Under the pieces are notes generated by a model that had not been told where the DNA came from, did no database searches, and saw only the letters and a list, made by a program, of their open reading frames with translations. From CAVVEC01 sp963747105 (GTDB lineage Bacteria > Acidobacteriota > Terriglobia > Terriglobales > Acidobacteriaceae), in the NCBI GenBank assembly GCA_963747105.1, contig CAVVEC010000015.1:62001-126000 (forward strand): a stretch of DNA of 64,000 bases, read 5' to 3'. Made by a program: the position numbers and the translations under genes. Of this stretch, positions 28,302-37,010 are shown piece after piece; position 1 is the stretch's first letter; every line of letters begins with the position of its first letter.

Positions 28302-29006
28302 ATGAAACACGCCCTTGCGACGGTCGGACCTTTGCTATTGAGTGCTTTGGCATTCAGCCAAGCCGGCCAGCCAACGACTGCCCAGCAACCAACCGCGCCA
28401 CAACCATCGAGCCAGCAATCAACAACCCATCAACCAGCCAAGGCAGTCCCAACGAAACCCAATTCAGTCGCCGATGCCGCCCGCGCTTCGAAAGAAGCAC
28501 ACGACTCCGCGCCTCCGGATAAGGTTTACAGAAACAAAGACTTGATTGACCGCACAGCCGCGGATGCTGCGACCGGGAACTCCGGTGCTGCAGCGACTCC
28601 GCCCGCCAAGACTGCTCCGCCTCAAACCCGCGCTCGCCCCGCCAAAAACGCTGACGAGGTTGTCGTGGAAAAAGAAAAGGCGTTCGAGGTGCAAGGGAAC
28701 ATTTTCAAGAGGCAGATCCTGGCGCAGAAGGGCAAGATCATCGATATTCAGAACCAAAGTCAAAATCTGTCCGGACAGTTGAATGCGTGGAGCGTGGAGC
28801 ATCACCAGGACGCCAATCCTGCGATCTGTTGGACTTCCGGCTACAACGACCCTTACTCCAAAGACTGGTGTGCTATAGGGAGAGGTCTGCAAGCGGCTTA
28901 CGATGCATCGCAGCGCCAACTCGCGGGGGAAAAGGCGCGGCTCGAGCAAATGCAGGAAGACATTCGCCGCAAAGGATACGGTAACGCCGTTTACGATGCC
29001 GACTAG
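28302..29006 (+). CDS. Secreted low-complexity/helical protein
   Basis: 234 residues. Signal peptide ends near LAFSQA. Residues 22-60 are Gln/Pro/Thr-rich. After a second Ala/Pro-rich linker, the C-terminal ~110 residues are helical (EKEKAFEVQGNIFKRQILAQKG and LAGEKARLEQMQEDIRRKGYG) with two cysteines (AICWTSGYN, DWCAIGRG) that could form a disulfide. No family recognised. A coiled-coil-like envelope protein is the most that can be said. Confidence 0.65.
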   Translation: MKHALATVGPLLLSALAFSQAGQPTTAQQPTAPQPSSQQSTTHQPAKAVPTKPNSVADAARASKEAHDSAPPDKVYRNKDLIDRTAADAATGNSGAAATPPAKTAPPQTRARPAKNADEVVVEKEKAFEVQGNIFKRQILAQKGKIIDIQNQSQNLSGQLNAWSVEHHQDANPAICWTSGYNDPYSKDWCAIGRGLQAAYDASQRQLAGEKARLEQMQEDIRRKGYGNAVYDAD

Positions 29007-29247
29007 TGTGGGCGGTTCCCTCGGATGTTTAGCTCCCTGATTGTTGCGGGCTCGGAATTAGACAACCTTTCCTGCGGTTCGATCCTTCACTGACTCCCAG
29101 TTTCGAGAAACGCGGGCACAGTCTTGCCGCGTTCGCAGCCCCCGATGCTCCGGAACCCGATTACTCACTCCACGGCGTGAATGCGACGAATGTGTCCCCT
29201 TTTTTCGCTAAACTGATTAGAAGCGGCGATCCGCCGCGACGCAGTTA

Positions 29248-29445
29248 TTGAAAGCCGATTTCGTGAAACGGCAACTCATGTTCTTTGGATTTCAAGCGCT
29301 GGCATTGGCCTGGGCGATCGTGGTTCTTCTGCGCACGGTAGACCTGGGCTGGGGCCCTTTTCCAGGAATCGGCCTGGGGATGCTGGGCGCTCTACCCATC
29401 TCGTTTCTTGGGATCAGAATTCATTCCAGGCACGGGAGGAAGTAG
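29248..29445 (+). CDS. Small two-helix membrane protein
   Basis: Up to 65 residues with hydrophobic segments FQALALAWAIVVLLRTV and GLGMLGALPISFLGIRI and a basic tail HSRHGRK. Starts at TTG 29248, or GTG 29263, neither with a strong ribosome-binding site. No family recognised. Confidence 0.45.
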   Translation: MKADFVKRQLMFFGFQALALAWAIVVLLRTVDLGWGPFPGIGLGMLGALPISFLGIRIHSRHGRK

Positions 29446-29495
29446 AAGTCGCCTCGCGCCGGGTCCTTTACTCGACCGATCCGGCACTACGACTT

Positions 29496-30847
29496 ATGAA
29501 TAGGGAAGGAAAGTCTCTGGTGGCGCGCTTCCTCCATGGCGCGGTTGTTTTGACGTTGCTGGCATGTTCGGCTGCCCTGCTTTTGGCGGCGAGTCCGCCA
29601 ACTGCCCACAACCGAGCGGCCACCGCCCCCACCTTCTACAGGGACGTTCTACCCATCTTGCAGGAGCACTGTCAGAGTTGTCATCGGCCCGGCGAAATCG
29701 CGCCCATGCCCTTCGTGACATACCGACAAGCGCATCTTTGGGCAGGCGCCATTCGCGAGGCTGTGCGCGCCAGGAAGATGCCTCCCTGGTTCGTGGACCC
29801 GTGCTGCGGCCGCTTCGCTGACGATCCCTCGCTTACCCCGCAGCAGATTTCAACTCTGTCGTCTTGGGCCGAGGCCAAAGCGCCCGCTGGCGACCCAAAG
29901 GATGCGCCCTCACCCCCGCAATGGGTCGAGGGCTGGAACATCTCGCGGCCCGACGCAGTCGTGCAGATGCCGCAACCGGTCACAATTGCAGCCCAGGGTG
30001 ATGTGCCCTACACCTACGAGATCGTGCCCACAGGTTTTGGCGAAGACAAATGGGTGCAGATGTTGGAAGTGCATCCTTCCAGCAAGGGCCACGTGCATCA
30101 CGCCGTCGTCTACGTTCGCCCGCCAGATTCGAAATGGTTGCAGGGTGCGCCCGTCGGAGTGCCCTTTACTGCGGCGAGTCTGGGAGATGACAAGCTTCGT
30201 CACGATGCGCACGCCACCACCAGCGACCTGCTCCTGGTCTATGCCCCGGGTAGTTCGCCGGACCACTGGCCCGATGGCATGGCGAAGTTTATTCCGGCAC
30301 GCTCCGACCTGGTGTTCCAGATGCACTACACGACCAACGGCCACGCTGGCGCCGATCAGACCAGCATTGGGATGGTGTTCGCCAAGCTGCCGCCGAAGCA
30401 GCGTGTGCTTACTCTTCAGTTGGCCAACGATCACGACACCATTCCGATTCCGCCGGCGCCGAGAATTACCGGGTGGAAGTGCACGGCACGCTGCCCAACG
30501 ACGCAACCCTGCTCGGCTTTTTCCCCCACATGCACTTGCGGGGAAAACGGTTCGAGTACAACATTGTTCATCCCGATAAAAGCATCGAAACCTTGCTGCG
30601 CGTGAACTACGATTTCTACTGGCAGTTGAGCTACCGCCTGGCCGAGCCGCGTTTGCTGAAGGCGGGAACCGATCTCCAGGCCGTGGCTTGGTATGACAAC
30701 TCGCGTCACAACCATCACAATCCCGATCCCAGCAGCGCCGTGACCTGGGGCGACCAGACCTACAACGAAATGATGGTAGGGTTTTTCGATGTGGCAGTGC
30801 CGGCAAGCGTAGATAAGTGGGAGTTTTTTATCCGCCATTCCAACTGA
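29496..30847 (+). CDS. Cytochrome c fused to PHM-like copper monooxygenase, frameshifted
   Basis: About 450 residues. A signal anchor (15-32) is followed by a heme c site CQSCH in a Planctomycete-type cytochrome module (FYRDVLPILQEHCQSCHRPG). The second part has the copper type II ascorbate-dependent monooxygenase histidine motifs: HVHHAVVYV, VFQMHYTTNG, HMHLRGK. The product is periplasmic; the heme may pass electrons to copper in place of ascorbate. The frame changes near 30463, where restoring one G after IPIPP gives GAENYRVEVHGTLPND. Substrate unknown. Confidence 0.82.
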
Positions 30848-31340
30848 CCCGGGTCAATGCCGTTCCCGCTCGAAACTCTACCAATCCGGATCTGCCAGAT
30901 AGCGAACGCGATGCTTGAACCATACATCCAGATAGAAGTGACCGCCTAAGTGACTGGCTGCAGCCACTTGCAGGTGGGGCTGGACATTACCGGCGTCCTG
31001 CGCCGGGGTTGGCTCCCCGCCGTACACCCTCCTTCTCCGCGGGGTGTGCCTCGGTCAAACGGCGTACAAACCGACTCTCCCTGAAGCTGCAAAACATTTC
31101 ATCTTGACCACGGGTCCAAGCCGGACGATAATTGCCAACCGCGGCTTGCCACGCGGGTTTCGGCGCGGCTGTCGTAGCTGGAGAGGGCCTTAATCATCAA
31201 CGCGGATGGAGTTGGCCTTTGAAGGCGCCTTCGTCTAATTCTATTGTTTTTGGCTTTCGCTTTCTTCGCAGCTTTCTTAAATGGGCGCACCGGTGAGGTT
31301 AGATCGCGATTCGCTGGAGCAAGAGCACCCTTCGCACTGA
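30848..31340. other. Intergenic region with small hairpins
   Basis: No gene is supported over about 490 bp. Short hairpins are present, for example CCGGCG-TCCTG-CGCCGG near 30998-31014 and ACACCC..GGGTGT near 31023-31046. A Lys/Arg-rich stretch on the minus strand (31200-31290) is open but has no recognisable homology. Confidence 0.4.
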
Positions 31341-31410
31341 ACCTCCTGTCACCGGCTTCGCAGCTTGCGACAGGAAGAGGGAACAACAACTTTCTCTGGG
31401 AGGAGAAAAC
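31341..31410 (+). promoter_or_regulatory. Conserved 5' leader of the first paralogue
   Basis: CCTGTC at 31345-31350 and GACAGG at 31369-31374 can pair around the conserved sequence ACCGGCTTCGCAGCTTGC. A purine-rich tail and GGGAGGAG ribosome-binding site follow. The leader is nearly identical to that at 32309-32373. Confidence 0.5.
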
Positions 31411-31412
31411 CA

Positions 31413-32288
31413 ATGAAGAGATCCATTCTTGGTGTATTGCTGGTTCTAGCGTTCGTCGCCGTCGGTCTGGCGGCGGCGCCAATGTTAACCTTCAAGTATT
31501 CAGACGTCCACGCTTCCAAGACGGCAATTGAGACGGACACTTATGGGGTCAACAATTCCGGCGCAATCGCCGGCGATTACGTTGACAGTAGCAGCGTTCA
31601 GCACGGTATGATCCTGAAGGGCGCAAAGCTCACGACTATCGACAACAAGAATTGCACGTCGAGCCCGGGAGCTGCGGCCATCGCAATGTACGGCATCAAT
31701 TCCGCCGGCGCGGCAGTTGGCTGGTGCACCTTGACCAGCAGTGGATATCCCGTCGGCCTCGTCTATGCCAAAGGAAAACTTACAGAATTCAGCGTCCCGA
31801 AGTCGATCGAGACCGAAGCCACCGGAATCAACGATAAAGGAGATATCGTAGGGTTGTTCTTTGACTCGGCTGGTTCTCAGCATGGCTTCCTCTTGCACGC
31901 CAAGAAGTACACCACACTGGATGTACCGGGCGATACCAGCACGGAAGCCTGGGGAATTAACAACAAGGGACAGATCACCGTGTACGCCGTTAACTCAGGC
32001 GGTTTTCTCGATGCTTTCCTCCTAACCGGGAAGAAATACAAGAACATCGACGTCCCGAACTCAGAGGACACCTACGTCCACACCCCAAACAATAAGGGTG
32101 ACATCGACGGCACCTACATCGACTCGACCGGTACCGAAAAAGGCTGGCTGCTTCACGGCGGCAAGTACTACGATATCGTGGATCCGGGCGGCACCACTCG
32201 TGCCGACGGCCTCAATGACAAGCTTGAAATCGTAGGACGTTACGGGTCGGGCACGTACGGCGGCACTGGTTTTAAAGCGGTTCCGTAG
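31413..32288 (+). CDS. Secreted repeat protein, paralogue 1 (HAF-like repeats)
   Basis: 291 residues from ATG 31413 with AGGAG at 31401-31405. Signal peptide ends near VGLAAAP. The body has about six repeats of ~40 residues: GVNNSGAIAGDYVDSSSVQHG, GINSAGAAVGWCTL, GINDKGDIVGLFFDS, GINNKGQITVYAV, resembling HAF/DUF3466-type extracellular propeller repeats. It forms a tandem pair with the next gene, sharing order and most phrases. Function unknown; probably exported or surface-bound. Confidence 0.8.
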   Translation: MKRSILGVLLVLAFVAVGLAAAPMLTFKYSDVHASKTAIETDTYGVNNSGAIAGDYVDSSSVQHGMILKGAKLTTIDNKNCTSSPGAAAIAMYGINSAGAAVGWCTLTSSGYPVGLVYAKGKLTEFSVPKSIETEATGINDKGDIVGLFFDSAGSQHGFLLHAKKYTTLDVPGDTSTEAWGINNKGQITVYAVNSGGFLDAFLLTGKKYKNIDVPNSEDTYVHTPNNKGDIDGTYIDSTGTEKGWLLHGGKYYDIVDPGGTTRADGLNDKLEIVGRYGSGTYGGTGFKAVP

Positions 32289-32308
32289 TTCAGAGGCGAT
32301 CATTCTAG

Positions 32309-32373
32309 CGTCACCGGTTCGCAGCTTGCGACCGGAAGAGACAAGACCAATTTTCTCTAGGAGGAGAAAACCA
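32309..32373 (+). promoter_or_regulatory. Conserved 5' leader hairpin of the second paralogue
   Basis: CCGGTTCGC at 32314-32322 pairs with GCGACCGG at 32328-32335 (one bulged T, loop AGCTT), followed by the purine tail and GGAGGAG. The segment TTCGCAGCTTGCGAC and the ribosome-binding region match the leader at 31341, so the regulatory leader was duplicated with the gene. Confidence 0.5.
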
Positions 32374-33264
32374 ATGAAAACGAACAAATACACGCTTGGC
32401 GTGCTCGCGCTGGTTCTAGGCTACGCCTTGTTGGGCACGGCGATCGCACCCATGTTGACGTACAACTTTAAGGATGTTAAAGCCAATGGGGCGGTCGAGG
32501 TGGATTCGTATGCGATCAACAACGCCGGCCTAATTGCCGGCGACTTTGTTGACACCGCTGGCGCCCAGCACGCAATGATCCTCAAGGGCGCCACGCCCAA
32601 GAAGATCGACGACAAAAACTGCGGAACCGCTTCAGGGTCCACTGGTATCTCGTTTTATGGCATCAATTCTGCTGGAAACGCCGTCGGCTGGTGCACATTG
32701 ACCTCAACCGCGGAAGCGGTCGGTTTGATGTATACCAAAGGAAAACTCACGGAATTCAGCTACCCCAAGGCATTGGGGACCGAAGGTAACGGAATCAACG
32801 ACAAGGGAGACGTGGTCGGCCTATTCTTCGATACCAATGGCGCCCAGCATGGCTTCCTGTTACACGCCAAGAAATACACGCAAATAGATGCGCCGAGCCC
32901 CGACACCACGAGCGCTGCTTGGTCCATCAATAACAAGGGTCAGATTTCCGTGTACGCGGTCAACACGGCCGGTGGTTATGATGCTTTCATTTTGACCGGC
33001 AAGAAGTTCAAGAAGATCACGGAGCCCAATGCAGGTTCACTTGGACAGGTCGCTCACGCCCTAGACAGCAAAGGTGACCTCGATGGAACCTACTACGATA
33101 GTGCCAACGTGACGCACGGTTTCCTGTACCAGGGCGGTAAGTTCACCTCCATCGATGACCCAGGCGGGTACACGCGAGCTGACGGTCTAAACGATAAGCT
33201 CGTCATCGTGGGCCGCTATTCATCCGGCACGCCTGTTGGCTTTGAAGCAACTCCGAAAAAGTAA
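32374..33264 (+). CDS. Secreted repeat protein, paralogue 2 (HAF-like repeats)
   Basis: 296 residues from ATG 32374. Signal peptide ends near LLGTAIAP. Repeats match paralogue 1: AINNAGLIAGDFVDTAGAQH, GINSAGNAVGWCTL, GINDKGDVVGLFFDT, SINNKGQISVYAV, and a common closing DDPGGYTRADGLNDK. It lies 85 bp after paralogue 1 and is followed by a strong terminator, so the two probably form one unit or two units with identical leaders. A tandem duplication is the simplest origin. Confidence 0.8.
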   Translation: MKTNKYTLGVLALVLGYALLGTAIAPMLTYNFKDVKANGAVEVDSYAINNAGLIAGDFVDTAGAQHAMILKGATPKKIDDKNCGTASGSTGISFYGINSAGNAVGWCTLTSTAEAVGLMYTKGKLTEFSYPKALGTEGNGINDKGDVVGLFFDTNGAQHGFLLHAKKYTQIDAPSPDTTSAAWSINNKGQISVYAVNTAGGYDAFILTGKKFKKITEPNAGSLGQVAHALDSKGDLDGTYYDSANVTHGFLYQGGKFTSIDDPGGYTRADGLNDKLVIVGRYSSGTPVGFEATPKK

Positions 33265-33292
33265 GCTGACGAATTATGCGCTATTAGTGTTG

Positions 33293-33320
33293 AGCCCCGC
33301 TCTCTCCCGAGAGCGGGGCT
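33293..33320 (+). terminator. Intrinsic terminator after the paralogue pair
   Basis: AGCCCCGCTCTC at 33293-33304 pairs perfectly with GAGAGCGGGGCT at 33309-33320 around TCCC, followed by TGTTTCTG. It separates the plus-strand pair from the convergent ABC ATPase gene. Confidence 0.8.
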
Positions 33321-33347
33321 TGTTTCTGCCCTCAGCTTTTCTCACGA

Positions 33348-35093
33348 TCAGTGTTCCAGACCGGGGTTGGTGGCTAACGGGGCCGGAGAACGCCGCCGCA
33401 GCCGGTCGCCTTCGGAGTCGTAGTCGAAGATTTCTCCATAGCGTCCCCAATTCAGCGCAGTTTCGATTTGCGCCTGGATATCGTTTGCCGGGAAATATTT
33501 TTCGAGAATGTCGCGGAAGAACTCAAGTGGCATGGCGCCATCGGACTTGCTCTCCAGCGTGTGCTGAATCTGCTGCAGCAGGGTAACATGGGAAAGCGCC
33601 GCCTCGCGAAACAGCATCTTGCGGCCGGCGATATCCGCTTCCGCAAAGGCTCTTCCCGCAGCGGTAAGTTCCACGTCTCCGCGATGCGATCTGGCGAAAC
33701 CAAGCAACGTGGCCGCTTCTACAATCGGCAACAAATCATCAACCTCCATCTGCAGTTCTTCGGCTACACGGTAGAGGTCATCGGCGCCTCCACGGTCGTT
33801 CAACAATTCGAGCAGTCCCGCAATGCTGCCCGGACGCGCATGCGGCAACATCGGATAGGGTGATTTCTGCGGACGCCCCGCGGCCGTGGGCGGGGCAAGC
33901 TGCAACTCAGGCTGCGTCATCACTTTGTAAATGTAGTCCACGTAAAGCAGGAACTCCGCCGCGTTTCGCTCTCTCGGATGACCAAGCGCAACCCGAAAAT
34001 CGGCTCGAATCTTTGCCGGGTTGCGGCCCAGGACGATAATCCGGTCCGCCAATAGCACCGCCTCCTCAATGTTGTGTGTAACCAGAAAAATGCTGCGGGT
34101 GGGAATCTTCTTTCCCAGCCACAATTCCAGCAGCTCACCCCGCAGATTCTCCGCGGTAAGAACATCCAGCGCGGAAAACGGCTCGTCCATGAAAAGGACT
34201 TCAGGCTCAACCGCCAGGGCGCGCGCGAATCCCACCCGCTGTTTCATGCCGCCCGAAAGTTCTTTGGGATAGGCAGTTTCAAAGCCTTTCAAGCCCACCG
34301 AATCGAGAGCCTTCAAGGCCCGCTGATGGCGCTCAGGGTGAGCCACGCCACGGGCAAGCAGGGGGGCCTCCACGTTGTCCAGAACCGTGAGCCAGGGGAA
34401 CAAAGCGAAGCTCTGGAAAACAATCGCCACGTTCTGACGGTTCTGGACGAGCGGTTTTCCCTGCCAAAAAACTTCGCCCGCGGTTGGAGCGGTGAGTCCG
34501 GCCAGGATTCGCAGCAGCGTGGATTTGCCCGAGCCGGAAGCTCCCAGAAGGGCAATGATTGTGTCAGCTTCGACCAATAAGTCCGTGGGTGCTATGACCT
34601 GGACTTTTCTGCCGTCAGGCTGCTGAAAACTCTTCTCCACTCCTCTGATTTCCAGGATTGGTTCCGCTGCCGGCGTGGGGTATGTCATCGGTGCGGCGAC
34701 AGCAACCCTCGCCGGGACAGGTGCTTTGGGTGAGACCTCCCCAACTTCGCCGCCCGCCAGTTCGTCCATCAGATGTTGCCAGACCTCCTCGGGCAGTTCG
34801 TCGAGGAATCGGACGCGGTCAGCCGGGTCCACCTTATCGAGAATGGCGCGGATCTCCTGGACCGGGCGGGAGTGCAGCAGAACGTACGAGTGATAATAGG
34901 GAAAATGGGCGACTAGCGTGGCTGCGAAATCCACCGGCGCTTCACGGAACAGGATCTGCTGTTGTTCAAAGGGCAGGCTCATAAGGAGGTCGGCCGTGGC
35001 CGCAGGGCCCAGCGGTCGCAGCAAAGCAACAGCTTCTTGGGGCCGTCCCTGAGAGAGTATGCCCAGCAGTTGTTCGGCGGTTTGCGGATTCAT
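33348..35093 (-). CDS. ABC transporter ATPase with MgtE-N-like and AAA-associated domains
   Basis: 581 residues from ATG 35093. Residues 1-115 resemble the MgtE N-terminal superhelix (LLRPLGPAATADLLMSLP, ILDKVDPADRVRFLDELPEEV). A NrtD/SsuB-class ATPase follows: Walker A GASGSGKST, Q-loop VFQSFALFPWLTV, signature LSGGMKQR, Walker B VLFMDEPFSALD, H-loop LVTHN. The last ~150 residues match the AAA-associated C-terminal domain. It probably energises a nitrate/sulfonate/bicarbonate-type importer, but no permease is adjacent. An upstream in-frame ATG at 35153 is possible. The three-part layout is unusual. Confidence 0.82.
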   Translation of the reverse strand: MNPQTAEQLLGILSQGRPQEAVALLRPLGPAATADLLMSLPFEQQQILFREAPVDFAATLVAHFPYYHSYVLLHSRPVQEIRAILDKVDPADRVRFLDELPEEVWQHLMDELAGGEVGEVSPKAPVPARVAVAAPMTYPTPAAEPILEIRGVEKSFQQPDGRKVQVIAPTDLLVEADTIIALLGASGSGKSTLLRILAGLTAPTAGEVFWQGKPLVQNRQNVAIVFQSFALFPWLTVLDNVEAPLLARGVAHPERHQRALKALDSVGLKGFETAYPKELSGGMKQRVGFARALAVEPEVLFMDEPFSALDVLTAENLRGELLELWLGKKIPTRSIFLVTHNIEEAVLLADRIIVLGRNPAKIRADFRVALGHPRERNAAEFLLYVDYIYKVMTQPELQLAPPTAAGRPQKSPYPMLPHARPGSIAGLLELLNDRGGADDLYRVAEELQMEVDDLLPIVEAATLLGFARSHRGDVELTAAGRAFAEADIAGRKMLFREAALSHVTLLQQIQHTLESKSDGAMPLEFFRDILEKYFPANDIQAQIETALNWGRYGEIFDYDSEGDRLRRRSPAPLATNPGLEH

Positions 35094-35237
35094 ATCCTGG
35101 TCATGGAGCCTGTCTGACTTCCGGGACCGCTCGGCAGTTTCGAGGCAATCCATCCACTCAGCAGGCAGGGATACTATAATCTTGCTGAACGGCGCGGTCG
35201 AACTCATCTCATCGAAAGCGGCTGCAGAGGAAGGTTT

Positions 35238-35432
35238 ATGCAACCAGAAAGCGCACCCGAGTCCCTGCCGACCCCGGAACACCCGCCGGCGGTGGAACAC
35301 GTTTCCGGCGCCCACGAACTCTTAATGTCACTTCGTAAGCGAATCGGAGAACACCCTGAACTCCAGGAGGCCATCACCAAACTGGAGATGGCCTTAAGCA
35401 TTCTGACGGTGAAAACAGGAGGGATGTTCTAG
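35238..35432 (+). CDS. Small hypothetical protein divergent from the ABC ATPase
   Basis: 64 residues. Good ribosome-binding site AGAGGAAGG at 35226-35234 and ATG 35238. N-terminus Pro/Glu-rich, then a helical part HELLMSLRKRIGEHPELQEA ending KTGGMF. Possibly a small soluble helical protein; no family recognised. It shares its upstream region with the divergent ATPase gene. Confidence 0.6.
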   Translation: MQPESAPESLPTPEHPPAVEHVSGAHELLMSLRKRIGEHPELQEAITKLEMALSILTVKTGGMF

Positions 35433-35485
35433 CGCCGGATTCGATGAACCCTGGCCCGCATCCGGCCAGCCAAGGCGCAGCTGCG

Positions 35486-36484
35486 CTAACGGGTCTGATT
35501 TTGCAAATCGGCGAGTTCCTTGCGCACGGCCTCCGCGCGTGGCCCAGCCGGTTCTTCCTGGAGAAAATTCTGCAACTCAGTCAGCGCTTCCGTGGAGCGG
35601 TTTTCATGTTCCAAGGCCCGCGCCGCGATGTAGTGCACCAGGGCATGAGGATCTTGCGGTGTGGAGTGCACCTTGCGGCAATTGGCAATGGCATCATCGT
35701 AGTGTTTGTCGAGCAATTGCACATTCGCCAGCAGGACCAGCGTCTGCGCGTTGTTGGGGTCCGAGGCTGTCGCCTTGTTCAGCATGGTCTCCGCTTCGGG
35801 GAAGTTATGATCTACGATATCCATACGGGCGAGATTCACGTAGGCCGGGGCAAAGTGATCGTTAATGCTGATCGCCTTCTGCAGCGCCTCACGCTCTGAC
35901 ACCCGGTCCTTCAGGCGGCTGTAGATCACTCCCAGATTGTTATAAGCGGCGGCGAATTTCGGATAGATTTCCAGCGCCTTGGTGAGCCGCTCGATCGCCT
36001 TTTTCCAATTCTCTTTATTCATGAGTTCGTTGGCCTTATCGAACTCATTACGGGCACTGGCCGGAATACTCAGATCCACGGCCGCCACGGTGGGGTCGGT
36101 GTGCTGTTTGGACTCTGTTGAGTTCGCTTCCCCGGCGCGCTTCACCATTACATACTGATACTGGCTGACTTTGCGGGGATCAACTTCAAAAACTCCGCTG
36201 TCGGTTTCCTCGATTCCTTCCCCGGAAACGATCAGGTGGTAGTTGCCGATCCTGATATTGGGGAATTCGAGCATTCCCGAGCTGTTTGTAAAACCCTCGG
36301 TCACCGGCGTGGTGCTGGAACTTTCCATCAACTGCACGTGGAGCTGGAGGTTGCAGGCACGTCCGTCGTTGAACGTTACCCGCACGTTCACGTTGCCTGT
36401 AGTTTGCATGTCGGCTCCAAACTGGGCGAGCGCGCGAGGCACAAGCAGGAGAATGAGGGGAAGGAGCAGGCCGCGAGACTTCAT
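35486..36484 (-). CDS. Secreted TPR-repeat protein with N-terminal beta domain
   Basis: 332 residues from MKSRGLLLP, fixed by GGGGAGG just upstream. Signal peptide ends near RALAQF. Residues ~30-115 form a carboxypeptidase-regulatory-like beta domain (VRVTFNDGRACNLQLHVQLM, GEGIEETDSGVFEV). From ~150, TPR units follow: NWKKAIERLTKALEIYPKFA, AYNNLGVIYSRLKDR, AETMLNKATASDPNN. The same layout, beta domain plus TPR, appears in the larger protein at 50655. Probably periplasmic; partner unknown. Confidence 0.8.
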   Translation of the reverse strand: MKSRGLLLPLILLLVPRALAQFGADMQTTGNVNVRVTFNDGRACNLQLHVQLMESSSTTPVTEGFTNSSGMLEFPNIRIGNYHLIVSGEGIEETDSGVFEVDPRKVSQYQYVMVKRAGEANSTESKQHTDPTVAAVDLSIPASARNEFDKANELMNKENWKKAIERLTKALEIYPKFAAAYNNLGVIYSRLKDRVSEREALQKAISINDHFAPAYVNLARMDIVDHNFPEAETMLNKATASDPNNAQTLVLLANVQLLDKHYDDAIANCRKVHSTPQDPHALVHYIAARALEHENRSTEALTELQNFLQEEPAGPRAEAVRKELADLQNQTR

Positions 36485-37010
36485 GATTGCCTCCCCGAGG
36501 CGCATCATACGGTGCAGTTCGTTCCAGAACGACAGCGCCCCACAGGGTGTCCGAGACACCGCATGATATTGGCTGTCATTGTACACCCGCTGTAAAGGGG
36601 GTAGATCGCTTTTTATTGGGAATTGCTCAACCGTCCTCTTGTCACACAGCCGGGTGACGTATGTGCTTGCGCGGCTGTACCATGCCGCATAACCTGAAGG
36701 CGAAAATCGCAATTTTTCCATTGCAGTCTCGGACCCAGAGTTTGGCGTGGTCTGAGTTTTGGACCCTCCCGGGTTCGAGCTGACGAACTCAATCAATTCG
36801 GGACAAACTTAACCCTTCCCGATCGAGTTCTCGCCCCGCAAAACGATGTCCAACCCAGGGTGCGGGCAAAACCCAGACCGGAAAGTTTCCTAAAAGGTAA
36901 GCGGCGGGAGGACAAGATGAGCAACGCGGACGCTCGATCTTCTCTACCCGCAGAGGCATTCGTTTCGCAACATGATCTTTATCAAGAACTCCCCAAGGAG
37001 GGGAGATGCC
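36485..37010. other. Intergenic region upstream of the second GloVer gene
   Basis: About 525 bp between divergent genes. At 36917 an ATG preceded by GGGAGG opens a frame (MSNADARSSLPAEAF...) that runs 91 codons and overlaps the GloVer gene in another frame; it may be a leader peptide or chance. Nothing else is supported. Confidence 0.35.
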
